From: Calliopum simillimum
Lineage: Eukaryota; Arthropoda; Insecta; Diptera; Lauxaniidae
Length of the DNA stretch: 64,000 nucleotides
Assembly: GCA_951812925.1 (NCBI GenBank)
Contig: OX638370.1
Coordinates: forward strand, 123,642,897-123,706,896
Direction of reading: 5' to 3'
The notes under the pieces are model-generated. The model did not search any database, was not told the origin of the DNA, and saw nothing but the letters and a program-made list of their open reading frames with translations. This document shows, piece after piece, positions 43,430-55,403 of the stretch; position 1 is the stretch's first letter, and each line of letters opens with the position of its first letter. The position numbers and the translations under genes are program-made.

Positions 43430-44271
43430 GGGTAAGGGAGGGAAATATGGACCTCCAATCTTTCTTTTTAAATTAAAACTCAAAAAACATAAAACAAAAC
43501 AATTAATTTTATGTCATTCATTAAAGGAAACAATTTACCTTTAATCTGATTCACTTTTAGATAAATATATCATCAGGATAGAGAAAAAAAATTAAAAAAC
43601 TGAAAATACTCAAAATGAAGATTAAAAAAAAAGTGTAGTGTTATATGGATTATATAGTCCATATTGCCCCACATGTTTATTTGGTACAGAAGTTGCATAT
43701 AAAAATGTCACTTCCACATCCGTCACATTTTTTATGACTCCAAGAACGTCAGATTACACATTCAACCCAAAATTCGCCACGGCGATCTTCTGAGTTAAGG
43801 GGATTACATAATATGCATTTTTCATCTTTTTTTCCTTTGTAGTTAACGAATTACAAATAATGACCATCAGACTGGTCATGAAAACTGCAGCTAGATTCCC
43901 CATCTGAAAAAGATGATAAATACATTTGTTTTTAAGGCTTATTTCTTTGGTGGTCCATATTACCCACAGTTGGTGAAATAAATGGTTTTTTTATTAAAAA
44001 CTCTTGTGGTTAATGAACTAATTTGTGTTCATAAATAATAATTAGTATTCACTGACTTTATATAATTAACCATTTATTTAAAAACGCGATGTCTTTAAAG
44101 TGAAATAACGAAATATACTCACTAGAAAAAAATTATCACTGATCTTTTTTTTATAAGCTTTAGGTATTAACGTAATGTATGAACATGAATAACGGTAAAT
44201 CCTATGTTTGCAGTGGGAAATAACCGTGTGGTCCATATTAGCCACGTAGTCCATATTTCCCTCCCTTACCC
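43430..44271 (-). mobile_element. TA-flanked element with GGGTAAGGGAGGGAAATATG ends and zinc-finger remnant
   Basis: GGGTAAGGGAGGGAAATATG at the left is inverted at the right (catatttccctcccttaccc), with TA on both sides. On the minus strand about 43690-43860 encodes a Cys-rich fragment with KCILCN, WVECVI, HKKCDGC and ICNFC in order, spacing like the C-terminal PHD-like finger of some insect pogo-group transposases. The frame has a stop inside this fragment. Most of the transposase is missing. Pogo affinity is inferred from TA plus the finger. Confidence 0.6.
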
Positions 44272-46419
44272 TACAGTTTTTATTTTATTACGATTTAAGA
44301 AACGCTCGGAATGAGTCATCCGATATATCAAATTTTTTGTCTTGAGTCAAGTTAAATAATATTGTAATGTGTCGAAAAATTTTTGGAGGCCCACTTAGCG
44401 AAGCAAAAACGCAACCATATTCGTTCAGCGGAAGGATAAAACTAATTATCTGCCAAATCAGACATGAGCTAAGTGTTACCATTCACGAAATAAGCACTAG
44501 TTGAAAAAAAAAAAGTTAGATGGCGGACCCTGTATATAAAAATACTATATCTCGAATTTAAAATCATTCATATATTGTTGTTTTAAATAAAAAACCGAAA
44601 GAAAACATATTTTCGATATTTCGGCCTGCTGTAAAACTCTTAAACTACATCTTGGAAAAACTGTTTTTCATAAGTTTATCATAAAATCATACAACAAACA
44701 ATTTTCTATTGCATCTTAACCCATTATATCCTGTTTTTATGGGTCTTCTTGACCCTTTTTTCCAAAAACTTGGTTAAAATGGGTTAAAATGTTATACAAA
44801 AATATTCTTCAAAAAATTTCACTAGGCGTCACCAAAGACAGAAATTTTTAAAACTTCAGAATAATGCGTAAAAAATTTGATGACAATTTTCAATTTCTGT
44901 TTTTTATTGCTATTAAAAAAAAATCACTACATAATATGCAACTGCATAAGTTTTCTACTTTTGTATGCATAATTAACTAAAAAAATAAGTTATTATAACC
45001 CTCAATAGTCTGGATGAATTAATAGCGTATTTTGGTATCAAATACTTCACTGTGCGGCGTATGTATCGGGGACACAAACACGTATTTTTTTTTTTTTTTT
45101 TTTTGTTTTTGAATATCACATAGAAATTGCCATACTCTTTCAATAACGTTTCCATTGCTGTCGGGAAAAATACAGGCATTGGTTTTGACGTACCAATACT
45201 TGTATTGTATCTGTTTCTCGTTCATAAATACTTAGATACGCATACTGGGACTGCATCTGTTATACGTATCTGAAATAGTACAAGTACGTTTCTAAATAAG
45301 CGTACAGGTACTATACACGTTACACGTATCTACAATAATCCGGGTACGTTTCTAAGCACGCGTACTGGTACTGTTTCTTGTAGGTATGCTGATTTAAATC
45401 CCAAACAAAAAATACGAAAACTTGAAGAATTCCATGCGAAATTTTATTTCACAATAATGGTGATCAATTTCATCGGCCTTAAAGGCCTAAAAATTACAAA
45501 TTGGAATAAATTAAATTTAAGTTACAATAAAGTAAAAGCTAGTCTTACTAAATAACCATAAAGATATTAACCAATCCAATGATCTTCCGGAGTGCGTTTC
45601 TTGTACTAAAATACTCACTTCTACATGGCTTTTGTGGCTACCGTTGTATCTGTAAATTATATTAGAAAGTAATTTACAATAAATTTTAAATTTGAAATAA
45701 ATTTAATATTTAGTTAAAAAACTATGTCCATTAGACTGCCTGAGACAAACATATGAAATGTGCAAAGTTGTCAATTTTTTGCTTCCCGTAAAATAGAGGT
45801 CAAAGAAAGTTTTTTAAAAAAAAAACAATTGGAATTAGTGGGAAAACTCAGCTGGTTTTCGATTAAAATTTCAAAAATGGACTTTAAAACGGAAAATCGC
45901 TTTTACTGTCCGTAACTTCAAAAGAAATAATTTTTGGCGTATTGTTAGGTAAGGTAAGCGCGGGAAATGGCAATTGTCATCACAAATTAGACGATATATA
46001 ACTTTGTTGTCAACCTATATGAACCATTTAGAAATTTTTATAAGTTCCAAAATGGATTTGGGATTCTATTGAGCGATATCTTTTAAAGAGTCGAAGAAGT
46101 GACTAAATGTGCTTAAAGCATCTTTTGTAAAGAATAATCAGAAAAAAAAATTTTACCTTTACCACATAAGGGCACTCTTATGTCCATGGACAAGAGCTAG
46201 AAGGATACATTTTGTAAGCGAGACTCACCATTAGCTAACTTTTAAGGAAAACTTGAGAGGCATCTTCGCAGAGCATACACTTTAATGTGCAAAGGATTGC
46301 AAGCAACTCTTAAAGAAAATAGATAAAGAGTAGTTTTATTTTTTTTTCAATTCAACGATTTTCATCACCCACTACTACTCACCCTGGACTGTGATAATCG
46401 CTCACCAGTTCATTATATT
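44272..46419. other. Spacer with a degenerate tandem repeat
   Basis: About 45237-45375 holds two or three diverged ~66-bp units with acgtatct, gtacgtttctaa and gcgtac blocks. A T run lies at 45086-45104. No gene found. Confidence 0.4.
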
Positions 46420-47317
46420 GGGCCTTATCGTAAATCTGAAGGGAGTTCCATTCTCTCCCTCCCGGGGAAGGAGCATTGGAAGTAGTGAATATTTCATGAA
46501 TGGAAACTCCCCTTCCTGCAGGGATACTTTTTTTATTTTAATATCGTTGACATTTTCAGAAATAACCAGTTTGCAACGCTGTGTTTTCCAAGAGCGTTGT
46601 AATTTTACACAAAAACAACATCTGGCAACGCTGAGTCTTTCCCATATCTTTGACATTTTGCGCAAACAACCTGTCTGAACGCTGATTTTTTCCAATTTCA
46701 TAGACATTTTGCACAAAAAAAAACATGTGGCAACGCTTTTTTCCATAAATCGTTGACAATTTTTTCCATTTTCCACTGGATTTTGACAGCTGACTTAAAA
46801 AAAAGATAAACAAGAAACAGCAATCGCAAAAGAAGAAAAAGAAGCAATTGCAGCAGTGAAATTGAAGTTAATGCTTTGTTTTTTAAAGTAAAAAATGTCT
46901 TTAATCATTTTTGTGGATTCGGAAAATTAAAAGTTTGCACCAAGAAACTCAAAAAAAAAAAAAAAAAATTGAGTGAAAAGTAGTTTTAGCAGAACCAGTA
47001 TAAGTTGGAAACGCTTGGATGAATATTAAAAACTTTAGTGCCATATGAAAGCTACTTCAATAAGCTTTAAAATTGTTGTACTAAAGTTTTTAATTTGTCA
47101 AACGTTATTTATGATTATTTATTTATACATTAGTACTCCCTAGCAAAAAGTTGAGGAGCAAATTTAACAAATTAAAGTGAAAAAACTCGCTCCCATCTTA
47201 TTGGCGATTACGTAATTTTTCCAGTGAATTTTCCCTTTCCACGAATTTTTATTTTGCGATTGCAAACCAGGGAGTTTGCAAATAAATTCTCGAGAATATT
47301 TATTTACGATAAGGCCC
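46420..47317. mobile_element. 0.9 kb element with GGGCCTTATCGTAAAT ends, copy A (intact)
   Basis: GGGCCTTATCGTAAAT at the left and atttacgataaggccc at the right are inverted, and ATT flanks both sides. The interior has repeated gcgttgacattttgcgcaaa-type blocks (caacgctg motifs). Non-coding. 16 bp after its end starts copy B (47334), which is interrupted by two LINEs. Confidence 0.75.
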
Positions 47318-47333
47318 ATTGTGATTTCATATT

Positions 47334-48044
47334 GGGCCTTATCGTAAATCTGAAGGGGAAGGAGCACTGGAAGTAGTAAATATTTCATGAATGGAAACTC
47401 CCCTTCCTGCAGGGATACTTTTTTTTATTTTAATATCGTTGACATTTTCAGAAAGAATCAGTTTGCAACGCTGTGTTTTTCGAAGAGCGTTGACATTTTA
47501 CACAAAAACAACATCTGGCAACGCTGAGTCTTTCCCATATCTTTAATATTTTGCGCAAACAACCAATCTGAACGCTGATTTTTTGTAATTTCCTAGAAAT
47601 TTTGCACAAAAAAAACATGTGGCAACACTTTTTTCCATAAATCGTTGACATTTTTTTCCATTTTGCACTGGATTTTGACAGCTGACTTATAAAAAAAGAT
47701 AAACAAGAAACAGCAATTGCAAAAGAAGAAAAAGAAGCAATTGCAGTAGTGAAATTTAAATTAATGCTTTGCGTTTTAAAGTAAAAAATGTCTTTTTAAT
47801 CATTTTTGTGGATTCGAAAAATCAAAAGTTTGCACCCAAAAGTTTCCAAAAAAAAAAATAAATTTAAGTGAAAAGTAGTTTTAGCAGAACCAGTATAAGT
47901 TGGAAACGCTTGGATGGATATTAAAAACTTTAGTGTCATATGAAAGCTATTTCAATAAGCTTTAAAATTGTACTAAAGTTTATAATTTGGCAAACGTTCT
48001 TTATAATTATTCATTTATACTTTAGTACTCCCTAGCAAAAAGTT
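47334..48044. mobile_element. Copy B of the GGGCCTTATC element, left piece
   Basis: It matches copy A from its left end up to tactccctagcaaaaagtt, except for a loss of about 34 bp near 47356. The element continues at 54754-54871 and 62940-62985. The pieces add up to about 876 bp against 898 bp for copy A, so the whole element is present but split by two insertions. Confidence 0.85.
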
Positions 48045-48205
48045 TTTTTTTTTTTTTGGGTTGTGATTTAGAATGGTCAAAGTTGTCAACTTAAAAGACC
48101 AGGGTTTCCCACTTAATGATTTAGTAGTATGTGATTACGAATCACTTTAGTTGTTGTTCTTTTTTTTTAAAGTCTGAAAGTTTCTGATTTTAGTTTTTTC
48201 TTATT

Positions 48206-49359
48206 AGCCGTATTCACGATCTTGTTGCATCGTAGCAAATTCAAAATTATTTGAAATTAAAAAAACAAATTCTAATAACCGTATTCACGATCTTGTTGCA
48301 TCGTAGCAAATGCAAATTTGCAAGAGTAAATAATTGTGAGCACACACTGTTGTAAATTGATATTGCAAACTTTTCAGAACAGCTGTTTTTTGTTTTGCTG
48401 TCAAATATTTTTTGAATTTAAAATTTATTTGATATCTTATTTTGATTTAAAAGAAAGTTTATTCAATAATTGTGCGTTATTTAGAAAAAAATCACAATTT
48501 TATGAATTACATACAATGCGCTTAATGCAAACATTACGTAGAAATCTTTGTCAATTAAACTAAAACGAAATAATTGAAATTTAATTGCATTTGTTTACAT
48601 TTTGATTTCAATTTGTGACATGTATGGTTGTCAAAAACATATAAGTCAGTAAGCAATTGTGCCAATCACAAATGAAAAATATAAAATCAGTCACAATAGA
48701 CTATTGGAAATCAATCGTGCAATAGGTTTTTGTGTTGCAAATTTGGTCTTGCTTACAAGACTGTTGCTTTTGAAAATTCAATAGAATTTGTTTTTGTAAT
48801 TTAAAATAATTTTGCATTTGCTACGATGCAACAAGATCGTGAATACGGTTATTGAATTTTCAAAGGCAAGAGTCTTGTAAGCAAGACCAAATTTGCAAGA
48901 CAAAAACCTATTGCACGATTAATTCCAATAGTCTATTGTGACTGATTTTATTTTTTTTATTTGTGATTGGTACAATTGCTTAATGACTTCTATGTTTTTG
49001 ACAACCGTTTTTGTCACAAATTGAAAATAAAATGTAAACAAATACAATTACATAAATTTAAATTATTTCGTTTTGGTTTAATTTACATAGATTTCTGATT
49101 GTACAAAATAGTTATGTACATGCATGTAATTAATAAAATTGTGGTTTTCTTCTAAATAACGCACACTCATTCAGTAAAATTTCTTTTAAATCAAAATAAG
49201 ATACCAAATAAATTTTAAATTCAAAAAGTATTTGACAGCAAAACAAAAAACAGCTGTTCTGAAACGTTTGCAATAGCAATTTGCAACAGTGTATGCTCAC
49301 AGTTACTTACTCTTGCAAATTTGCATTTGCTACGATGCAACAAGATCGTGAATGCGGCT
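48206..49359. mobile_element. AGCCGTATTCACGATCTTGT-family MITE, in the LINE 3' region
   Basis: The left end AGCCGTATTCACGATCTTGT is inverted at the right (acaagatcgtgaatgcggct), and ATT flanks both sides. It sits between the LINE stop region (49370) and its tail. A second member of the same family is inserted inside it at 48277-48850. Confidence 0.78.
48277..48850. mobile_element. Same-family MITE nested within its sibling
   Basis: The ends AACCGTATTCACGATCTTGT and acaagatcgtgaatacggtt are inverted. Its interior (gcaaatttggtcttgcttac, gacagcaaaaca-type blocks) recurs in the outer element. The outer sequence resumes on the right with attgaattttcaaagg, which the inner copy shows uninterrupted. 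Confidence 0.75.
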
Positions 49360-49369
49360 ATTATTTTTC

Positions 49370-52196
49370 TTAAAAGTCAATTTTAGATTCCCTTATAAAA
49401 TTTAAAAGTTCTTTGTAATTATCACCATTAAAGGATTTTAAAAGCGAACCAATGTTGTTAAATTTTTGAAAAATGGTATGTTTAGATCGAAATGATGCAA
49501 AGGAGTTGTAGCTAAAGATAAGATGTTCCATCGAAGCAGGAACATTGCAATTGTCACACAGGTTGGAGGATACAGCACCATATTTATGCAAGTAAACTTT
49601 GTTGTGGGAGTGACCCGAAAAGAGTCTATTAAGTGATTTTGTTCCAGCTGGAGTAAAATTCATTTTCTTATACCAGGGCTTTTCTAGTATTGATGGAAAG
49701 ATAGATGCGAAAAAAACACCTTTGGTTTGAGATGCATTTCTGAAGTTGTCATTCCATTCAGTTCGAAGTATATTTTTAATAGCCTTGATAGCTTCCTTTG
49801 GAGTGAGCATCGAATCCAAAGGTGCACCAACCTCAACGGCATACCTGGCAATCTGATCAGCTGTTTCATTTATGGCAATGCCAACGTGACTGGGAGTCCA
49901 AATGAAATGACATTCATCAATTTTACAGTCGTCAATTTTTTGGTGTATATACGCAGCACAATAGTCATCAGAGTTATTTTTTTGCAGAATTTTGCAAGTA
50001 GATAAACTGTCAGTGAAAATAGCAATACGCTTGGCACCATTTTCAATTGCAATGGCAACTGCCTTGCGTGCCGCCCACAATTCACCAAACATACTGGAAC
50101 ACTTAAAGTCAATTTTAAAATAATATTTATAATTGTTGAGAACATCATACACACCACAGCCTGCTGACGAGACTCCAACAGAAGCAAAAATCACAAAATC
50201 TTTATTCTTGTAGAAATCAATTTTCGAACAAAATTTAGCTTGAAATTGTTGACGAGAAACATTATGCTTTTTATATGCTGTATTATTTCCATAAACCTTG
50301 ATATTCTGGCTTTTTTGATAGAAAAAGTCAACATTTGTGCGAGTAAAAATTTGCTTGAAATGATGATAAACTGAACCGTAACTGGATTTTATTGGATCGC
50401 AATCAGCAAAAGATCTATATAACTGCTTATTAGACCTTTTCAACTTGATGATTTCCTTAGCAGTCAAAAACTTGGCTCTTTCCTCAGGAGGCAGCTCATC
50501 AGCTAGCACATAAATTATGTGAACAGGTGTTGATGGAGTGATACCTAAACATCTTCTTAAGGTTGCATTTTGAAACGTTGAAATCCTGCGATTTACCGAT
50601 TTAGGAGTATTTGCAGCTGTTGTTCTTGCATATTCAATTTTTGATCTGACAAAGCTCTTGAAGAAGTTAATTGCAATTTTGGGCGATAGACCACTTTTAA
50701 CAGAAGTTATCATTTTTATCAACCTCGTGCTCCTCTCTGCTTCTTCAAAGATACGAGAGTAGTGCTCACCCACCGTCAGAGAAGCGTTAATGTTTCTACC
50801 CAGAAATTTGAGAGACTTCACCTGAGGGATTTCAACATTGCCTAACAACACTGACACCCTTTTGAAACTTCCCTTGGCTAAGTACATTATGTTAGATTTC
50901 TCAGGATTAAAACTAAGATTCAGATGCTTGCATTTGTCATGAAATCAACTGCCACTTCAAAGTCAGCATTATGAGATACAATTATAAAGTCATCAGCAAA
51001 TTGAAATAAATCAGTGCACTCATCTTCAATAGAGAAGAGTCCTTTAGTATAAATGTTAAACAGTAGTGGAGAAAGACAACTCTCCTGTGGCAGACCATCA
51101 TTTACCTCAACTGAATCATTGCCCAACTTTAAGAAGCGTTTATTCAAGAAATTTTCAATCCACAGTGTGAAAATATTTGATAAGCCAGCCACTCTCAAAA
51201 CTGTGACTAATTTATTTATTTGTACACAGTTATATGCATTGCTTATATCCAAAGTGAGAATAATAACCTTTTCGCCAGTGTGTTTTAAAAGTGCAGACCG
51301 ATGAAGAAGTTCATTCAAACACATGGATGTAGATTTTCCTTTCTGGTACGCAAAGCAGCGCTTTGAAAAAAATTCCGATTCAGTCAATTGATTAACTATT
51401 CGTTCCTTAACCATTAGATTTAGTAATTTCAAAAGCACTGAAATTAACGAAATTGGCCTATAGTTTCGATAGTCACTTAAATCCTTGTTTCTTTTAGGAA
51501 TAAGTACAATCTTCAAGCAAGTCAAAATGCTAGCTTTGGCAACATCAGACACTTCGCGAATCATCTCATATGTAATTTTATCCTCACCACCCGCCGAAGA
51601 TTTATTTTATTGAACTCGATAGTAATTGGATGATGATGGCTACCACCCAAATTAATAGGGGAGACAGACCAATTAAAATCCATGTTACAATTCACAAAAG
51701 TTAAGTCCAGAACTGAACCACTCGTACTCATAGCAGGATTGCTTGCATTGAAAGAGAAAGATCCATCGTTGATGCACCAGAAACCAAAACTGTTTATTAC
51801 ATTTACCAACTTTCTACCTCGCGATGAATCCATGGAGTCACCAAAAACCGTTGCTCTTGCGTTGAAATCACCAAGAAAAATTACATTTTGATAATTATCA
51901 AGAAAAACAAGTAATCGATTTAATTCACTCTCAAATTCTGACAAACTTAAAGATGGTTCAAAGTATATAGCACATAATGTAAAATTAGGTTTCATATTAA
52001 GAGTTTTAAGGATAAATATGTCATGAGTTGATTGAAACACAATTATTTCTACACGAATATTTCTTTTATGACCAATAGCTACACCACCATAGCCATCAGA
52101 CCTGGTTTTATGTAAAAGATTAAAATCAAGAATTTTAGCAGGCTTATTGTATACCCAATCATGTGAGTATACTTCACTGAGACAAACAAAATCATA
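49370..52196 (-). pseudogene. I-like LINE ORF2: endonuclease, reverse transcriptase, RNase H (broken)
   Basis: Three pieces. Endonuclease (52196-51561): CLSEVYSHDW, LGDFNARATVFGD and GGSHHHPI show the expected acidic and histidine residues, but the N-terminus is cut by the MITE at 52197. Reverse transcriptase (51564-50920): YRPISL, LDISNAYN, GLPQES where GxPQG is usual, and FADD. The third piece (50887-49370) holds the end of the reverse transcriptase, RNase H (FTDSLS, ELWA, DQIAR) and a C-terminal CDNC...H finger. Endonuclease and reverse transcriptase are fused by a deletion near 51600 that removes the usual linker, and a frameshift lies near 50940. The enzyme would nick DNA and copy LINE RNA in place; this copy cannot. 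Confidence 0.88.
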
Positions 52197-52516
52197 AGCC
52201 GTGTTCACGATCCGGAGCATTTAGATTTGCAAAGTAGCAAAATAGCAATAATTTCCACTTGATTGTGAGCAACATTAAAAGCTACCAAAAAATGTATTTC
52301 TCTGAGAAAATCGTATGAGCAAAGAGAACGAGAGCTTAAACAAAAAAATTTTTATTTGAAAAATGACATGATATTTTTATGCTATAGATTTTTGGTATGG
52401 AAAATGTAAATGTAAATTCAATCCTATATATTTTGTTGTTGTATAGCAAAATTTTTCAACACTTATTTACAAATGCTATGATGCAAGACCTTTTGCACCG
52501 GATCGTGAACATGGCT
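52197..52516. mobile_element. MITE with AGCCGTGTTCACGATCCGG ends in LINE ORF2
   Basis: The left end AGCCGTGTTCACGATCCGGA and the right end ccggatcgtgaacatggct are inverted, and ATA flanks both sides. The first bases resemble the family at 48206. It interrupts the start of the endonuclease. Confidence 0.78.
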
Positions 52517-52562
52517 ATAGTTATAATAGTTCAACTGATATTCAATAAAACTAGAGATTTTT

Positions 52563-53951
52563 TTAAGCGACTGACAATTGTGTTGCAGTATTTTCACTCC
52601 CATTGGAGATTATTTCACAGTCTATTTCCACAAAAAGTTTTTTCAATCTATCACTGAAATGTATTACAACATTTAAAGCTGTGTTGTTTTCATTTCTCTT
52701 AAAAAAGTCAACTAAAAATTTCACCAGCTCCGTAGTGGTAGATTCTAATTCATTTACCTTATGAACATTTTTTTTAGAAAAAACTTTACCCGCCATTTCT
52801 CCTTGCCACAATTCAGGCTGAGCAAAGTGCGGATTTTGCTTCCTAGCAATCGGAAAACTCCTAAGATAGTGGCTATATCTCTGGGGTGTCGCAATTTTAT
52901 TTGCTTCAATGACGTTGTTTTTAACATTTTTAGAGTTTGACCTCAACTCAGGAAAACTCCCATCATAATCCGCCAAGAGATTATACGGATTCAGCTGATT
53001 CGATGAAAAACTCTCGAAAACCTCCCGTCTTGATATCTTTTTAACCGTCATAATCTTTTGCAAATTGGTCTCTTCCCTCCATTTGGGACACTTATCCTTG
53101 TCAGAAGACAAATGCTCCTTGCTGCCACACAAAATACAACTCTTTTCAATACACTCTCCTTGACACTTGTCATCTCCACATTTCAAGCATCTTTTCGTTG
53201 ATCTACATGACTTTTGCGTGTGGCCAATTCGACCACAGTTTAGGCATTGCCTTAGTGGAGGAAAATAATTGCGCACTTTTAGCACTGTGTAATTCAAGAT
53301 TACATCATTGGGAATAGTGTTGCCCGCAAAACCAATTTTGACCGAATAAGTTGGAGAAAAAGCACCGCTCTCATGGTCTTTTCTTAGAAAACGTCTAGCT
53401 GATAATACCTCAATCGATGAAGAGATACCACTCTTAATCTCATCATCAGTAAGATAAGCAGGAACATCATTGATGACTCCGTAAGTTTTCACGAAACTTT
53501 TGGGCACAAATGGCCGAATGTATTTTTTTAACAAATCTTTATTTCCAATAAACATGTTTGCCGAAGCAGCATTTTCAAATTTTACCTTATACAGGGTGAC
53601 ACCAACAGCGACTACTGATTTAATTCCTGCAAACTTAAACTCCTTGATTTTTTCAAAGAGATACAGTCCATTTCTCACACGTTTGTTTCTACAAGACTCT
53701 GCATTCGACGAATCGACCAACACACAAAACTCACCAAAGTGACTGGATGAATAAAAAACACTTTCTTTTTCCGTTTGTGAATTTGCATTCATGACACTAA
53801 TTGCGCCAGAACCTGGATTTAAAACACTTGTATTCTCTTCACATGTATTCTTTTCACCTGTTATCACATCACTACCTGGCAAAGAGGCAACATCCTCATC
53901 ATCCATCGCACTGGATTCATCAATTTTAAGTTTTTTATTGTTATTACTCAT
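52563..53951 (-). CDS. I-like LINE ORF1 (gag-like, CCHC zinc knuckles)
   Basis: An open frame of 462 residues from ATG 53951 (the frame is open about 20 codons further upstream without an ATG). The first 90 residues are Ser/Asn/Asp-rich. About residues 80-230 look like an RNA-binding-fold region, followed by zinc knuckles at about 236-288: CLNCGRIGHTQKSC, a degenerate second (CLKCGDDKCQGEC) and CILCGSKEHLSSDKDKC. LINE ORF1 proteins bind their own RNA in a ribonucleoprotein particle. A Pro/Ser-rich tail ends near the stop. No internal break was found, although ORF2 is dead. Confidence 0.87.
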   Translation of the reverse strand: MSNNNKKLKIDESSAMDDEDVASLPGSDVITGEKNTCEENTSVLNPGSGAISVMNANSQTEKESVFYSSSHFGEFCVLVDSSNAESCRNKRVRNGLYLFEKIKEFKFAGIKSVVAVGVTLYKVKFENAASANMFIGNKDLLKKYIRPFVPKSFVKTYGVINDVPAYLTDDEIKSGISSSIEVLSARRFLRKDHESGAFSPTYSVKIGFAGNTIPNDVILNYTVLKVRNYFPPLRQCLNCGRIGHTQKSCRSTKRCLKCGDDKCQGECIEKSCILCGSKEHLSSDKDKCPKWREETNLQKIMTVKKISRREVFESFSSNQLNPYNLLADYDGSFPELRSNSKNVKNNVIEANKIATPQRYSHYLRSFPIARKQNPHFAQPELWQGEMAGKVFSKKNVHKVNELESTTTELVKFLVDFFKRNENNTALNVVIHFSDRLKKLFVEIDCEIISNGSENTATQLSVA

Positions 53952-54242
53952 ATTGATAAAGTATTCTTCAAAATGTGAAGGATCTTTGACCAACAGCTTA
54001 TGATTTTTCAAATCAAGATCATTTTTGAAGCTTTAAAAACCCCACCTAAGTTTTTTGATGACGCCTTAGCGCCATCTTTATTTTTTACCGAATTTGATGG
54101 ACTTATTTTTGCTAAAAACAGTCTTTGCCCAACTTCACAATCGAAAAAAAGTTAAAAACAACGAAAAAACCAAAAATGCACAAACTATTTGTGAAAGAAA
54201 AAATTCACAATTCAAAATGGCGACGTAAGAAAAAAACCAAGA

Positions 54243-54690
54243 TAGCTTAAACACAATTGGAGTGTACGACGAATTTCGCCCGAGGAATATTCGCTGTCAA
54301 AATTAAAACACACAAGAGTATATGAAGTTGAACACAAGCGCACCGAACGACGAAATTCGCCCGACGAATATTCGTTGCAATAAAACTAGTTTTAATTTTG
54401 CCCGCCAGCGGCAACGATTTTTGGAAATGGCAAACCGGAAAAATACATTTTTAATATAAAATTTTTAGATTTCTTAGAAAAAATTCAAAGAATATGAGAT
54501 TTTATTTAATATTTATTTATTAAAATAATTATTGTCATCAGAGAACATAAACAACAATTCAAAATAAGAACAACTATTGCCGTCGTCACTCTGATTATGT
54601 TTAACAGAGCGAACTTCGTCGACGAATTTTTTTTGACAGCGAATATTCGTCGGGCGAAATTCGTCGTACGCTCCAATTGTGCTTAAGCTA
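54243..54690. mobile_element. MITE with TAGCTTAARCACAATTGGAG ends
   Basis: The left end tagcttaaacacaattggag and the right end, inverted, tagcttaagcacaattggag agree over more than 50 bp with few mismatches. Inner ttcgcccgacgaatattcg blocks repeat. aaga occurs near both ends as a possible duplication. It lies in the 5' region of the I-like LINE. Confidence 0.75.
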
Positions 54691-54753
54691 AGACGAACAA
54701 ATCGACACGACCGACCCGCTTCAAAGATTATACGCAACTGATAGCAAAAAGTT

Positions 54754-54871
54754 GAGGAGCAAATTTAACAAATAAAAGTGAAAAAACTCGCTCCCAACTT
54801 ATTGCCGATTACATAATTTTTCCAGTGAAATTTCCCTTTCCACAAAATTTTTTTTCCGATTGCAAACCAGG
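54754..54871. mobile_element. Copy B of the GGGCCTTATC element, middle piece
   Basis: gaggagcaaatttaacaaat to gattgcaaaccagg matches copy A (about 47153-47271). It resumes at 62940 after the second LINE. Confidence 0.85.
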
Positions 54872-54983
54872 CTATCTCCTTGGCAACTCTGTTTTCAAGT
54901 TGAAATACGCGATACAAGTGATCTCAAAAAATTTTCAAAAAACAAGTGAAAATACTAAGTTTAAAATTTAAAAAGTGCTTAAC

Positions 54984-55301
54984 CCTTTCGAACCGGTTGG
55001 GACAATATATCCCAAAAAATTTTAAATAAATAAATTTTACATACATAACTCAGTTATTTATGTCACTTAAATTGAATGAATTAATAAATTTAATACAATT
55101 TTAAGTAAACACTGTTTTTTCTTATAACCACTCCAAGGATTTTATATTCCAAAAATTCAAATCAAAAACATTGTTGGGAGTATACCCCGGAAGCGGTTCT
55201 GGCGGTTAAAATTTGAATTTTGAGACGGTCAAAATTAAGTTTCTAAGGTTGACCCATCACAAATATTGTGAAGCCCACAGTTTTTTTTCGGGTCGAAAGG
55301 G
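54984..55301. mobile_element. piggyBac-like MITE flanked by TTAA, long form
   Basis: The ends CCCTTTCGAACCGGTTGGGA and cgggtcgaaaggg are inverted, with TTAA on both sides (54980-54983, 55302-55305). It has the same ends as 20459-20528 but a longer AT-rich interior. It is inserted in the 5' region of the plus-strand LINE. Confidence 0.78.
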
Positions 55302-55403
55302 TTAATAGTGCAAATAAAACAATTCAAAATAAGTGGACAGTCAAATTTCGTAAAATCGTAAGTTTTATAGTTAAATAAATGTTGCGATTAAATAGCTTTA
55401 AAC

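Larger units (their letters stand above)
48045..54741 (-). mobile_element. I-like LINE (non-LTR retrotransposon) with poly(A) end
   Basis: A minus-strand LINE inserted in copy B of the GGGCCTTATC element. TAGCAAAAAGTT occurs on both sides (48033-48044, 54742-54753) as the target duplication. A 15-T run at 48043-48057 is its poly(A) tail on the other strand. ORF1 has CCHC knuckles and ORF2 has endonuclease, reverse transcriptase and RNase H, as in the I group. It is broken by frameshifts and a deletion, and three DNA elements have inserted in it (48206-49359, 52197-52516, 54243-54690). Confidence 0.85.

Noticed and set aside
46402..47651. Minus-strand frames of 67-124 codons in the GGGCCTTATC elements
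   Set aside because: The two copies give different frames and lengths, and the sequence is repeated caacgctg-type blocks; no conserved protein.
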